From assembly GCA_016342585.1 (NCBI GenBank), contig JAEINK010000019.1, positions 1 through 64,000 of the forward strand: a stretch of DNA of 64,000 bases. Reading direction: 5' to 3'. The position numbers and the translations under genes were made by a program. Shown here one piece after another: positions 45,149-52,799 of this stretch. The stretch comes from Spirochaetales bacterium. Lineage in GTDB: Bacteria; Spirochaetota; Spirochaetia; UBA9216. A model generated the notes under the pieces. That model saw nothing but the letters and a program-made list of their open reading frames with translations, was not told the origin of the DNA and searched no databases. Within the stretch, counting starts at the first letter, position 1; the number at the start of each line of letters is the position of its first letter.

Positions 45149-45480
45149 CAACCATGTATATCCCTGGAAGAGGTGATTTGGTCTGGATCAATTTTACACC
45201 TCATTCGGGGCATGAGGAATCTGGAAAACGACCCGCAATTGTTCTCTCTCCCTATGAATATAATAAAAAAACAAGCTTCATGGTCGCGTGTCCAATAACG
45301 AGTAAGGTGAAAGGGTATCCTTTCGAAGTCACAGTCAATGCGCAACAGATAAAGGGTGTTGTATTATCCGATCAAGTAAAAAACCTTGATTGGAAACAAA
45401 GAAAAGCATCTTTTATTGAAAAAGCTTCATCTGAGATGCTTGAACAAGTTCAGGAGAAGCTTCTTTTATTGATAGGCTGA
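45142..45480 (+). CDS. mazF: MazF mRNA endoribonuclease toxin
   Basis: 112 residues from TTG 45142 (ATG 45154 is the alternative; TTG gives the same M-V start as known MazF proteins). PemK/MazF fold blocks: YIPGRGDLVWINF, GKRPAIVLSPYEYNKKT with the catalytic Arg, MVACPITSKVKGYPFEV with the S/T-rich active loop, and VLSDQVKNLDW. All key regions are present, so the toxin appears functional, unlike the neighbouring hip system. It would cleave single-stranded mRNA at a short motif; specificity cannot be read from sequence. Confidence 0.93.
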   Translation: MVTTMYIPGRGDLVWINFTPHSGHEESGKRPAIVLSPYEYNKKTSFMVACPITSKVKGYPFEVTVNAQQIKGVVLSDQVKNLDWKQRKASFIEKASSEMLEQVQEKLLLLIG

Positions 45481-45599
45481 ACATCCTCTATACCTCCAAA
45501 AACGAAGAATAACCAACAGAACAGATACCAAAAGGAATTCCTTCCATTTTCCCATTAAGATATTGAATATTCCGGCTATTCACAGGTAATACTATATAT

Positions 45600-46127
45600 A
45601 TGGAACAGGAACTTATTTTAAAGGCCAGGGCCGGGGATGGTGCTGCCTTCAATGGCCTGGTCAGGCTTTACGACAGGCGTATCTATCAGGCTGCCTATTC
45701 GATCCTCCGTAACCCGGATGAATCGAAGGATATGGTTCAGGAGACTTTTATCCGCGCCTATCGGCATATAAATAATTTTGACCCCGACAGACCCTTCTAC
45801 CCCTGGCTTTACCGCATTGTGAAAAACCTCTGCCTTAACAGGACAACCAACAAGGGGTACAGGACGGCCAGTCTGCCCGAGATGGAGCAGGCGTCCGCCA
45901 TGGCGGGGCCCGAGGAGTCTCTCATGCGTGAAGAGTCGGCCCGGGAGGTTCGGGAGGCCGTAGAGAGGCTGCCGGAGAAGCACCGGGAGATTATTGTCCT
46001 GAAGCATTTTCAGGATTGTTCCTATAAGGAGATGTCGGAAATTCTTGATGTCCCCGAGGGGACGGTCATGTCCCGGCTTTATCATGCCCGTAAGGCACTT
46101 AAGGAAGCACTGTTAATAGGAGAGTAG
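45600..46127 (+). CDS. ECF-family RNA polymerase sigma factor
   Basis: 175 residues. Region 2: FNGLVRLYDRRIYQAAYSILR, DMVQETFIRAYRHI (2.2/2.3, about 46-59) and FYPWLYRIVKNLCLN; region 4: RLPEKHREIIVLKHFQDCSYKEMSEIL with the HTH VPEGTVMSRLYHARKALKE. It should recognise a -35/-10 pair distinct from the housekeeping factor. Next gene encodes the anti-sigma factor two bases away. An alternative-promoter element cannot be identified upstream with confidence. Confidence 0.93.
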   Translation: MEQELILKARAGDGAAFNGLVRLYDRRIYQAAYSILRNPDESKDMVQETFIRAYRHINNFDPDRPFYPWLYRIVKNLCLNRTTNKGYRTASLPEMEQASAMAGPEESLMREESAREVREAVERLPEKHREIIVLKHFQDCSYKEMSEILDVPEGTVMSRLYHARKALKEALLIGE

Positions 46128-46129
46128 TT

Positions 46130-46564
46130 ATGGATTGTATGGAAGCACAGCTTAAGATGCAGGCTGTTTTAGATAATGAACTGGATGAGAAGGAGATCCC
46201 CGCTGTTATGACTCATATGGAGGGGTGTTATCCCTGCCGGCAGGAGTACATCGAGTTCTTGAGGCTGCAGAGGCGGCTTTCCGGGGCCTCTCCGAAAGAA
46301 CCGCCGAAGGAGTGGTTTGAACAGCTGGAGAAGCAGAAATTCCGGAAGGGGTTCCGGAGGCTGGGGTTCTTTTTCTTTATTGGCTCCTACCTGCTTCTTC
46401 TGGGGTATTTCCTTTTTCAGTTTTTTACCGACGGGACGGAAGCTCTGGCGGTTCGGATCCTTTCCGGGGGGATTCTTGCCGGGGCTGCCATACTGATCAT
46501 AATCACCCTTTCTGATAGACTCAAGGAGAGTAGGGACGATAAATACAAAGGAGTGATGAAATAA
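46130..46564 (+). CDS. zinc-finger anti-sigma factor, membrane-bound
   Basis: 144 residues. N-terminal zf-HC2 motif with the zinc ligands in HMEGCYPC (H-x3-C-x2-C, about residues 30-37). Then a linker and two hydrophobic segments (about 81-100 and 112-130), so it is anchored in the inner membrane with a cytoplasmic ZAS domain. It should sequester the preceding sigma factor until a signal releases it. Stop overlaps the next ATG. Confidence 0.87.
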   Translation: MDCMEAQLKMQAVLDNELDEKEIPAVMTHMEGCYPCRQEYIEFLRLQRRLSGASPKEPPKEWFEQLEKQKFRKGFRRLGFFFFIGSYLLLLGYFLFQFFTDGTEALAVRILSGGILAGAAILIIITLSDRLKESRDDKYKGVMK

Positions 46565-46884
46565 TGATATTAGTAACCACCGATACTATCCCCGGTAAAA
46601 AGGTTGTGAAGGTTCTTGGTCTTGTCCGGGGGAATACCATTCGCGCCAGGCATATGGGTAAGGATATCATGGCGGCTTTCAAGAATATGGTCGGGGGCGA
46701 GATCACCGACTATACGAAGATGATGGCCGAATCCAGGGAGCAGGCTTTAGACAGGGTAATAGAAGATGCCGAGGCTCTGAATGCCGACGGTATTATCGGC
46801 CTTCGCTTTACGACCACCAGTATGATGCAGGGCGCTGCCGAGTTTCTGATTTATGGAACGGCAGTTCTTCTGGAGGATGAATAA
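46564..46884 (+). CDS. YbjQ family (UPF0145) protein
   Basis: 106 residues, the whole family length. Conserved features: TTDTIPGKKVVKVLGLVRGNT at the start, ARHMGKDIMAAFKNMVGGE, and ALNADGIIGLRFTTT toward the end, the signature of this oligomeric heavy-metal-binding-like fold. Biochemical role is not established. Translationally coupled to the anti-sigma gene (ATG overlaps its stop), which places it in the same stress regulon. Confidence 0.9.
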   Translation: MILVTTDTIPGKKVVKVLGLVRGNTIRARHMGKDIMAAFKNMVGGEITDYTKMMAESREQALDRVIEDAEALNADGIIGLRFTTTSMMQGAAEFLIYGTAVLLEDE

Positions 46885-46904
46885 AGCGGATGCTCATACC
46901 GGGC

Positions 46905-47215
46905 GGCGAAAGTTATCCAGAGGTTATCCCCATCCAATCAGACTTATCCAGAATGATCCCAAAGTTAATAACAAGTTATCCACAAGCAGGGTATGATTTT
47001 TGATACAGTCTTTTTGATCCACATTGTGTGCAATAGAGGGGCGAAACGTGAAATATTGGGCTTAAGATCTTGTAATGTAAGGTTTTAAGCCCTTTATTCG
47101 TAAAAAATATAATAATTATCCAATATTTAATATTTCTAATCATTTCTATTTTAGTTGTATTATTTTATATCCAGTAACATCCACAAGTTATCCACAGGCA
47201 GGCTTGGATAAATTT
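46905..47215 (+). other. candidate replication origin: cluster of DnaA-box-like sites with an AT-rich segment
   Basis: In 311 bases there are perfect TTATCCACA boxes at 46976-46984 and 47188-47196. Near-matches lie at 46913 (TTATCCAGA), 46924 (TTATCCCCA), 46944 (TTATCCAGA), 47015 (TGATCCACA), 47116 (TTATCCAAT) and 47177 (ACATCCACA), with a reverse TTGGATAA at 47205. Most point the same way. Between them, about 47095-47170, the sequence is almost only A and T, a plausible unwinding element. The pattern is that of oriC or a DnaA-titration site. dnaA and dnaN are not in the window. Confidence 0.6.
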
Positions 47216-47233
47216 AAATAGATTACAGATTGC

Positions 47234-47887
47234 CTAGAAGATCTTGGGGATAAAATAACCGCGGCCGTGAGCCGATTTTATGGGGCTCTCTTTTGTGTCC
47301 CGGGGCAGAAGTATTTGTATCTTCTTTCGCAGGCTGGAGATATGCATATCGACCACACGGGATTGCTGTTGTATTTTCCCCCAGAGTTCCCGGTAGAGTG
47401 TTTCTCTCGGGACGATGTCCCCCTGCTGCTGAGCCAGTACTGTCAGTATGGTGAATTCCTGGGCCGAGAGTTTTACGGCACCAAAGGGTGAGGTCGCTTT
47501 ATTGGGAAAAATGGATATTCTGCCCCATGAGAAGGAGAGGGCCTTGTTCGTGACGTTCTTTTTTACTCTGATCAGTAACTCTTCGGGACTCCATGGATCT
47601 TTCAGGTAATCTGAACACCCCTTCTGAAAAGATGAGGCGAGTTTATCCATGGGACCCCAGGCGATAACAGGAATCCAGGATTTTCCGTTTTTAATCGGTT
47701 CTGCCAGTTCATCCAGGTGATCCGCAGGTATGATCAGGGCATCAACACTGCTTTCAGGAAGATTTTTTTCTGACCATGAGATTGTTAGCAGTTCTGTTGA
47801 ATCTTCAAATTGACTTAATTCCTGGAAGTTCTCGGGTTTCCCTAAAAATCCTATCTGATATGTAATATGGGGAATGTCAAAGTTCAT
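47234..47887 (-). CDS. orphan OmpR-type regulator with degenerate receiver
   Basis: 217 residues. The C-terminal winged helix is normal: LSAQEFTILTVLAQQQGDIVPRETLYRELWG (about 142-172) and VVDMHISSLRKKIQ, then SAHGRGYFI. The N-terminal receiver lacks every key residue: no DD pair after strand 1, LIIP where the phospho-accepting Asp should end strand 3, G in place of the switch Ser/Thr, and YLKDPW instead of the YLTKPF lysine. It should therefore work without phosphorylation. No kinase is next to it. It abuts the candidate origin. Confidence 0.85.
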   Translation of the reverse strand: MNFDIPHITYQIGFLGKPENFQELSQFEDSTELLTISWSEKNLPESSVDALIIPADHLDELAEPIKNGKSWIPVIAWGPMDKLASSFQKGCSDYLKDPWSPEELLIRVKKNVTNKALSFSWGRISIFPNKATSPFGAVKLSAQEFTILTVLAQQQGDIVPRETLYRELWGKIQQQSRVVDMHISSLRKKIQILLPRDTKESPIKSAHGRGYFIPKIF

Positions 47888-47933
47888 CTGTCATCCCTTT
47901 CGGGCCGGACAATCTTAAAAAGTTTCTTGGGTG

Positions 47934-48488
47934 TTAACCCAGGAATACCTGCCCGGCCTTGTCGATAGCAAGAATGGTTTTACACTCGGAACATCTGAAT
48001 CTACCGGACCTGGTTGCTTTGAGTTTCTTTGAGCAGATAGGACACTGGAAAATCTTTGGGAAAAGATCCGTACCGCCTCCGGAGGATGTTTCCTTGTTGA
48101 AAAAGTCAGCTGCTTCGTTAAGGTTATCCTTGATGTTGAAGAACTGAGAGAATCCCAGAAGCTGAAAAACTTCATACACCTTGGGTTGAATTTCAAGAAG
48201 AACAAGATCGCCGCCACGAGGTTTTACGGCCTTAAGGAAGGCTGTGAAAGAACCTATACCCGTACTGGATACATAATTCAAACCACCGCAGTTGAAGATC
48301 AGTTTTGTATAACCCGATTCAACAGCCTTGGTAACACGCTTCTGGAAGAAATTTGAATTGTAGGTATCGATATAACCTGTTAAGTAGAGAATCAGGCAAC
48401 CTTCGATTTCTGTTACTTGCTGAAGTCTTATTTTCAGGCTGTCATCTTTTTCTTCATCAAATCCTGGTACAATATCGTTATTATTCAT
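47934..48488 (-). CDS. STAS-domain protein with C-terminal zinc ribbon
   Basis: 184 residues. Residues about 18-125 form a STAS (anti-anti-sigma) domain: GCLILYLTGYIDTYNSNFF, FNCGGLNYVSSTGIGSFTAFL with the Ser that is phosphorylated in SpoIIAA-type proteins, and VYEVFQLLGFSQFFNI. Residues about 149-170 carry CPICSKKLKATRSGRFRCSEC, two C-x-x-C knuckles of a zinc ribbon. It probably relays a signal to an anti-sigma kinase while the ribbon adds binding to nucleic acid or protein. 46 bases upstream of the orphan regulator, same strand. Confidence 0.82.
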   Translation of the reverse strand: MNNNDIVPGFDEEKDDSLKIRLQQVTEIEGCLILYLTGYIDTYNSNFFQKRVTKAVESGYTKLIFNCGGLNYVSSTGIGSFTAFLKAVKPRGGDLVLLEIQPKVYEVFQLLGFSQFFNIKDNLNEAADFFNKETSSGGGTDLFPKIFQCPICSKKLKATRSGRFRCSECKTILAIDKAGQVFLG

Positions 48489-48863
48489 TTTTCCTCTTCT
48501 TCATCCCGATCATGACTATTAAAACTGATTAATCATATATAATTAAGTTTAACAAGCAAGACCTGATTTATCAAGCCAAATCATCATATTAATTATCCAT
48601 ATATTGTAAATTCGTATAACACAATTATCGTCAGTTTATCAGAGAAAATATATACCATTGGAATAGAAAAATCCAAAAAAACTGTATAATTGTGATAAAT
48701 ATTACTATACCAGTCATTTTAAGGTGATAGAAGCGCTTTTCTCGTGATAATCAGAACAAAATTTACTGAAATGACCGGTTTTTCTCTTTGACTTAGGCTT
48801 GCTTACTTTTCTAAAGGGGTTGCCAGTGATATGATTTGCCCAGCTTAAAACAGAGGTGAAATA
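48489..48863. other. 375-base AT-rich intergenic, no gene seen
   Basis: Divergent gap between the STAS gene and mrp. No open frame with credible composition, no tRNA-like fold and no clear repeat. It must contain promoters for both sides; the mrp ribosome site is AGAGGTG just before the ATG. Confidence 0.5.
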
Positions 48864-49730
48864 ATGAGTTGTCCCAGTAGTAACGAAAGTAAAAATGAGC
48901 AGCAGGAACAGGAGGCCCGTCTTAAGGCCAGGATGTTGAATGTTGATAATAAGATACTTGTAATGAGCGGTAAAGGCGGGGTCGGCAAGACTACCGTTGC
49001 CGTCAATCTTGCCAGGTCTCTGGCTGAAGATGGATATCGTGTTGGTATCCTCGATACGGATATACATGGACCCAATGTGGCAAAGATGCTTGGTGCCGAA
49101 GAGTACCGTTTTGAAGGGACCGATGCCGGAATTGAGCCTCCTCAGGTGGCTAAAAACCTGTGGGCGGCCAGCCTTGTTTTTTCCGGTCAGGATGCGGATG
49201 CTCCTGTTATCTGGCGGGGTCCTTTAAAGATGGGGGTAATCAAACAGTTTCTATCCGATGTGAACTGGGGAAAACTGGATTACCTGGTGATCGATTCCCC
49301 TCCCGGAACCGGTGATGAACCTTTAAGTGTCTGTCAGCTTCTTCCCGACCTGAGCGGTGCTGTAATCGTAACAACACCCCAGGAGGTTGCCATCCTCGAT
49401 TCAAGAAAATCGATTAATTTTGCCAGGCAGGTGAATGTTCCCATTCTGGGTGTTGTAGAAAATATGAGCGGGTTTGTCTGTTCCGAATGTAAAACCGTTC
49501 ACAACCTTTTTGGCAAGGGGGGCGGCGAGAAGGCGGCTAAAGATATGGGCGTTGATTTTCTCGGGGCTATTCCCATGGAGCAGGCCATTATGGAGGGGGA
49601 AGACAAGGGGATTTCCCTTCTGGCCGATCATGCTGACAGTCCTGCTGTTGTTGCCATTAAATCTATATGTAACAAGATTGTAGACAAGGTGAAAGCCTCA
49701 TCCAATCTGGTTGAAGAGCAGCATGATTAA
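48864..49730 (+). CDS. mrp: Mrp/NBP35 family iron-sulfur carrier ATPase
   Basis: 288 residues. N-terminal low-complexity stretch with an early Cys (MSCPSSNES), then deviant Walker A VMSGKGGVGKTTVAVNLA (about 33-50), LDTDIHGPNVAKMLG, YLVIDSPPGTGDEPLSV (about 138-154) and GVVENMSGFVCSECKTVHNLFG with the C-x-x-C (about 200-205) that binds a shared cluster at the dimer interface. Delivers Fe-S clusters to target proteins. Its stop overlaps the start of the FAH-family gene. Confidence 0.92.
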   Translation: MSCPSSNESKNEQQEQEARLKARMLNVDNKILVMSGKGGVGKTTVAVNLARSLAEDGYRVGILDTDIHGPNVAKMLGAEEYRFEGTDAGIEPPQVAKNLWAASLVFSGQDADAPVIWRGPLKMGVIKQFLSDVNWGKLDYLVIDSPPGTGDEPLSVCQLLPDLSGAVIVTTPQEVAILDSRKSINFARQVNVPILGVVENMSGFVCSECKTVHNLFGKGGGEKAAKDMGVDFLGAIPMEQAIMEGEDKGISLLADHADSPAVVAIKSICNKIVDKVKASSNLVEEQHD

Positions 49731-50433
49731 ACTTCCTTTTTCGGATGGATCCGGAGATTATCTGGTTAATCCTTCAAAGATCATCGCTCTGGGCCTGAAT
49801 TATCAGGCCCATATTGAAGAGAGTGTTTCGGTGAATGTTAAGGGTTTTGATAAGGTTGCACCGAAAGAACCGGTCCTCTTCCCCAAGGCACCCTCCTCCC
49901 TTATTGGTCCCGGGGAGGATATTATAATCCCCGCGGCCCTTTCGGATTATGATTTTCCCACCCCCTCAAGGACGGATCATGAGGCGGAACTGGCCTTCAT
50001 CATTAAGGATGAGTGCAAGGATGTCCCCGCCGAAGAGGCCTACTCCCACATCCTCGGGTATACCTGTTTCAACGATGTGAGTCAGCGAAACCTTCAGACC
50101 GGAGACAAGGCCGGCTGGTTCCGGGGGAAATCCCTGGATACCTTCGGCCCGATCGGCCCTGTGATTGTTAAAACAGAAGACCTTGAGGATCCCCAAAATC
50201 TGAATATCTGCTGCCGATTGAATGGAAAGCTTGTCCAGGAGTCCAATACTTCATTTATGATCTTTCGAATCCCTGAGATCGTTGCCTTTATCTCCCGATG
50301 GTTCACCCTGAAACCGGGTGACATCATTATTACCGGAACCCCCAGCGGCATCAGCCCTCTGAAAGGTGGTGATGTGGTGGAAGTGGAGATCGAAAAGATC
50401 GGTATCTTGAAGAATCGTGTTATAGCCGGATAA
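49723..50433 (+). CDS. fumarylacetoacetate hydrolase family protein
   Basis: 236 residues from ATG 49723, inside the mrp stop overlap; TTG 49711 is a less likely start. FAH-fold landmarks: ALGLNYQAHIEES, LFPKAPSSLIGPGE, HEAELAFIIK (metal-binding Glu), GYTCFNDVSQRN, GWFRGKSLDTFGPIGP and GDIIITGTPSGIS. Members hydrolyse or decarboxylate acylpyruvates, or are oxaloacetate tautomerases and decarboxylases; the specific substrate is unclear. Followed by a structured intergenic region. Confidence 0.9.
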   Translation: MIKLPFSDGSGDYLVNPSKIIALGLNYQAHIEESVSVNVKGFDKVAPKEPVLFPKAPSSLIGPGEDIIIPAALSDYDFPTPSRTDHEAELAFIIKDECKDVPAEEAYSHILGYTCFNDVSQRNLQTGDKAGWFRGKSLDTFGPIGPVIVKTEDLEDPQNLNICCRLNGKLVQESNTSFMIFRIPEIVAFISRWFTLKPGDIIITGTPSGISPLKGGDVVEVEIEKIGILKNRVIAG

Positions 50434-50436
50434 AAA

Positions 50437-50681
50437 CCGAATCCCCCTCAGAGCGGCCGCTTATCAGCGCCGATTCGGGGTATCCGGCTCTCCTCCTGAA
50501 CAGCCTCAATTCGGCTTCTATCTCTGAATATTTAAATATCATCCGGAGTTATCAAATCTTTAAAGGTACAATTTAGGAGTATTAAGGAGAATCATGCCAC
50601 CCGAATCGGTAGCAAGCCTGCCTTGCAGGTGAAGCCAGCCGCCCTGAGGGTGATGTGGTTCGCATGAATACTCCTAAATTG
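50437..50681. repeat. structured intergenic element with nested inverted repeats
   Basis: A perfect 15-base inverted repeat CAATTTAGGAGTATT (50569-50583) / AATACTCCTAAATTG (50667-50681) encloses 83 bases with further small hairpins (CCTGC-CTT-GCAGG, CCCT-GA-GGG). Outside it, CCGATTCGGG (50470-50479) is complementary to CCCGAATCGG (50600-50609), and CCGAATC (50437) pairs with GATTCGG (50472). The right arm covers the last codons of the Nudix gene. It may be a mobile structured element, a small RNA or a bidirectional terminator between convergent genes; there is no U-tract on the + side. Confidence 0.55.
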
Positions 50682-51108
50682 ATATCTTATTCAAATAATC
50701 CATTAAAACCGGCATGATATCCGGAAACCGGGCATTGTCCAAAGGAAACTCATCTACCATGGCGAGCTCTTCTATTTCATACTCTTCAGGCAGGGGAGAG
50801 AAGGTGTTTATATCTGCTGTATAAATGGATCCCCAGCTCATGTGATCGCCGTGGTCTACACCGTAAACCGATAAAGGATGAAGATTGTAATTGACGGCTC
50901 CAGTCTCTTCAAAGAGTTCCCGGTGGGCGGCCTCATCCATGGTTTCTCCCTCTTCCCTGTGGCCTCCGGGAAAACACCAGGTTTCCTGACCTTTCAGCCG
51001 GACAACCACCCACCGCCCCTTGTGGCGGGCGGCGATAACCATGTATTTTAATAATGAATCTTCCACCGAATCCAGGGGAAGAATATTTTGTTCATGTAAT
51101 ATTTTCAT
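50674..51108 (-). CDS. Nudix hydrolase
   Basis: 144 residues. The Nudix box is complete: GGHREEGETMDEAAHRELFE then ETG (G-x5-E-x7-R-E-x2-E-E-x-G, about residues 47-69), preceded by KGRWVVVRLKGQETWCFPGG. It hydrolyses a nucleoside diphosphate derivative; sequence gives no better substrate. The last codons lie in the right arm of the 15-base inverted repeat. ATG 51108 faces the YhhN gene across a palindromic gap. Confidence 0.92.
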   Translation of the reverse strand: MKILHEQNILPLDSVEDSLLKYMVIAARHKGRWVVVRLKGQETWCFPGGHREEGETMDEAAHRELFEETGAVNYNLHPLSVYGVDHGDHMSWGSIYTADINTFSPLPEEYEIEELAMVDEFPLDNARFPDIMPVLMDYLNKISI

Positions 51109-51129
51109 GGTATGATTGTAAGAAATATT

Positions 51130-51182
51130 TTAACTTGAGGCAATTTCAAAAATCGGGAGTTTTAGAAATTGCTTCAAGTTAA
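51130..51182. repeat. 53-base near-perfect palindrome between divergent genes
   Basis: Arms TTAACTTGAGGCAATTTC (51130-51147) and GAAATTGCTTCAAGTTAA (51165-51182), 17 of 18 paired, loop 17 bases that itself contains AAAA...TTTT. It occupies most of the 101-base gap between the Nudix gene (-) and the YhhN gene (+). Position suggests a shared operator or a cruciform; it could also be the relic of a small mobile element. Not a terminator, since no gene ends here. Confidence 0.6.
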
Positions 51183-51209
51183 TAAAACGGTTTCGGAGGA
51201 ATGTAAAAA

Positions 51210-51878
51210 TTGTTTCTGCTTTTTGGAATTCTGTATTTGGTTTTTTCTGTCATTACTATTATTACCGCCGGTACCGGGGCTAAGATTCGGAATATTGCCA
51301 AACCTCTTACCATGCCGCTGTTGGGTGTTTTTTATTACCTTGGTGCTGCCCGGCTGGGGATACTCCTTTCACCTCTTGTTCTTGGGGCTTTGGGTTTTTC
51401 CACCCTGGGGGACCTTTTTCTCCTTAGACAGAATCGGAAAAGATTTTTCCTGGCTGGACTTTTCTCTTTTTTGATAGGACACCTTGCCTATTTTGTCTAT
51501 TTTACGGGATCGATCCGGGATTTTAGTCTTGTGCCATCCTGGATATGGTTTACTCTTGTTTTCTATATTATCGGAGCCCTTTTTATCCTGAAACTTGTGG
51601 CTGGTCGAAGCCGGGTCATGAAGGTGCCGGTACTCCTTTATGTAATAATCATATGCGGGATGAACTTTTCAACCCTGGCCAGGTGTGGAAATTATATGGG
51701 GGCAGGGTTTATTCTTCCCTTTTCAGGTTCACTTCTCTATATGATATCCGACGCCCTTTTAGGGGTGAGGAATTTTAAAAAGAGGATTCCCCAGATCTCC
51801 CGGGTTATATCAGTAACCTACCATATAGCGCAATTCCTGCTGATTTATGGGATATTAAGATCTTACGCTTTTGTTTAA
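51210..51878 (+). CDS. YhhN family membrane protein (lysoplasmalogenase-like)
   Basis: 222 residues, TTG start at 51210 preceded by GGAGG at about 51195. Seven to eight hydrophobic segments, with GALGFSTLGDLFLL (about 65-78) and HLAYFVYFTG, and the late LYMISDALLGVRNF (about 182-195), which fit the YhhN/TMEM86 pattern of conserved S-D/G-D pairs. TMEM86B hydrolyses lysoplasmalogens; whether bacterial members do is not settled, but plasmalogens are known in some anaerobes. Confidence 0.82.
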   Translation: MFLLFGILYLVFSVITIITAGTGAKIRNIAKPLTMPLLGVFYYLGAARLGILLSPLVLGALGFSTLGDLFLLRQNRKRFFLAGLFSFLIGHLAYFVYFTGSIRDFSLVPSWIWFTLVFYIIGALFILKLVAGRSRVMKVPVLLYVIIICGMNFSTLARCGNYMGAGFILPFSGSLLYMISDALLGVRNFKKRIPQISRVISVTYHIAQFLLIYGILRSYAFV

Positions 51879-51935
51879 TGTAAAATTAATATCGATTTTA
51901 ATTGTTTTCTGACATATTCGCAGTATACTGTTCTT

Positions 51936-52766
51936 ATGAAAACAGACAGTATCACAAAAACAGGCAGTGTCCACATTATTGATACCACGCTGAAATCTTT
52001 CGCACACAGGCAAATCAACTTATCACATGACGATCGGCTGACTCTGGCATCTAAACTTGCTGCCACCGGTGTAGACGAATTGGAAGCGGGTATTCCCGTA
52101 CTCGGCAAATGGGAACAGAGGTTCCTGAAAAGGCTTATTGCCCGGGGGCTTTCCCCCAGAATAAGTGGCTGGTGTAACCTCTCTCTCAACGATTTAGAGG
52201 CAGCCCATGCTTGCGGGATAAAAGATATAAGGATCAGTCTTCCTGTTTCACCCGAATCTCTGGAAGCGAAGAGGATGTCCGCTTCACAAATGATGGAAAG
52301 ACTCCGCAGCCTGATGGTGCAGTGGCGCGGGGCTTTTGATTCGATCAGTCTTGAACTTGAAGACGCATTTTATGGTGATGACATTTTAATGCATAATTTT
52401 CTTAAGGCAATACCGAAGATGGGTATCGCCGGACTGAGGATTGTGGATTCCCGGGGGACGGCAACCGCCGGAGAGATTGAAAGCCTTGTCGGCATGTTTT
52501 CCACCCTTTCCGGACCTGAGGTAGATTTTCAAGGGTTCAACAATCCTGTTTTCGCACTGAATAATTTCACCAGTGCATTGGAAGGAGGTGCGCGTTCCCT
52601 GAGCCTTAAGGTAAATGCCTATAAGACGGGATCTCGCGGTGCCGCCCTGATGGAACTTTTATCGGCTCTCCGGGATTTGGACTGGTATACCGGCCGGATG
52701 AAGCCTTTGGAAATCCTCCCGATTTCCAAATATGTCTATGAAATTGAGCACAGGAAGATCGGCTGA
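51936..52766 (+). CDS. NifV/homocitrate-synthase-like protein with lost catalytic residues
   Basis: 276 residues aligned by eye to the catalytic TIM barrel of homocitrate synthase (NifV). DTTL at 16-19, GVDELEAGIPVLG (45-57), SGWCNLSLNDLEAAHACGI (77-95), ISLPVS, LEDAF, IVDSRGTATAGE and VNAYKTGSRGAALMELLSAL (226-245) match. The R-D-G after DTTL is K-S-F (20-22), and the two metal-binding histidines of H-x-H-N are Gln199 and Phe201. The residues that bind the metal and 2-oxoglutarate are thus missing. About 100 C-terminal residues of NifV are also absent. Condensation chemistry is improbable; a regulatory, binding or different enzymatic role is inferred. Confidence 0.75.
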   Translation: MKTDSITKTGSVHIIDTTLKSFAHRQINLSHDDRLTLASKLAATGVDELEAGIPVLGKWEQRFLKRLIARGLSPRISGWCNLSLNDLEAAHACGIKDIRISLPVSPESLEAKRMSASQMMERLRSLMVQWRGAFDSISLELEDAFYGDDILMHNFLKAIPKMGIAGLRIVDSRGTATAGEIESLVGMFSTLSGPEVDFQGFNNPVFALNNFTSALEGGARSLSLKVNAYKTGSRGAALMELLSALRDLDWYTGRMKPLEILPISKYVYEIEHRKIG

Positions 52767-52799
52767 TTTAATCAGATCAAATACCATTTTTAAAATATT

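Noticed and set aside
46905-47215. CRISPR-like repeat array
   Set aside because: The recurring TTATCCA motifs are short, unevenly spaced and variable; they fit DnaA boxes, not CRISPR repeats.
50569-50681. Integron attC site
   Set aside because: Size and symmetry fit loosely, but the conserved GTT/AAC core boxes are absent and no integrase is nearby.
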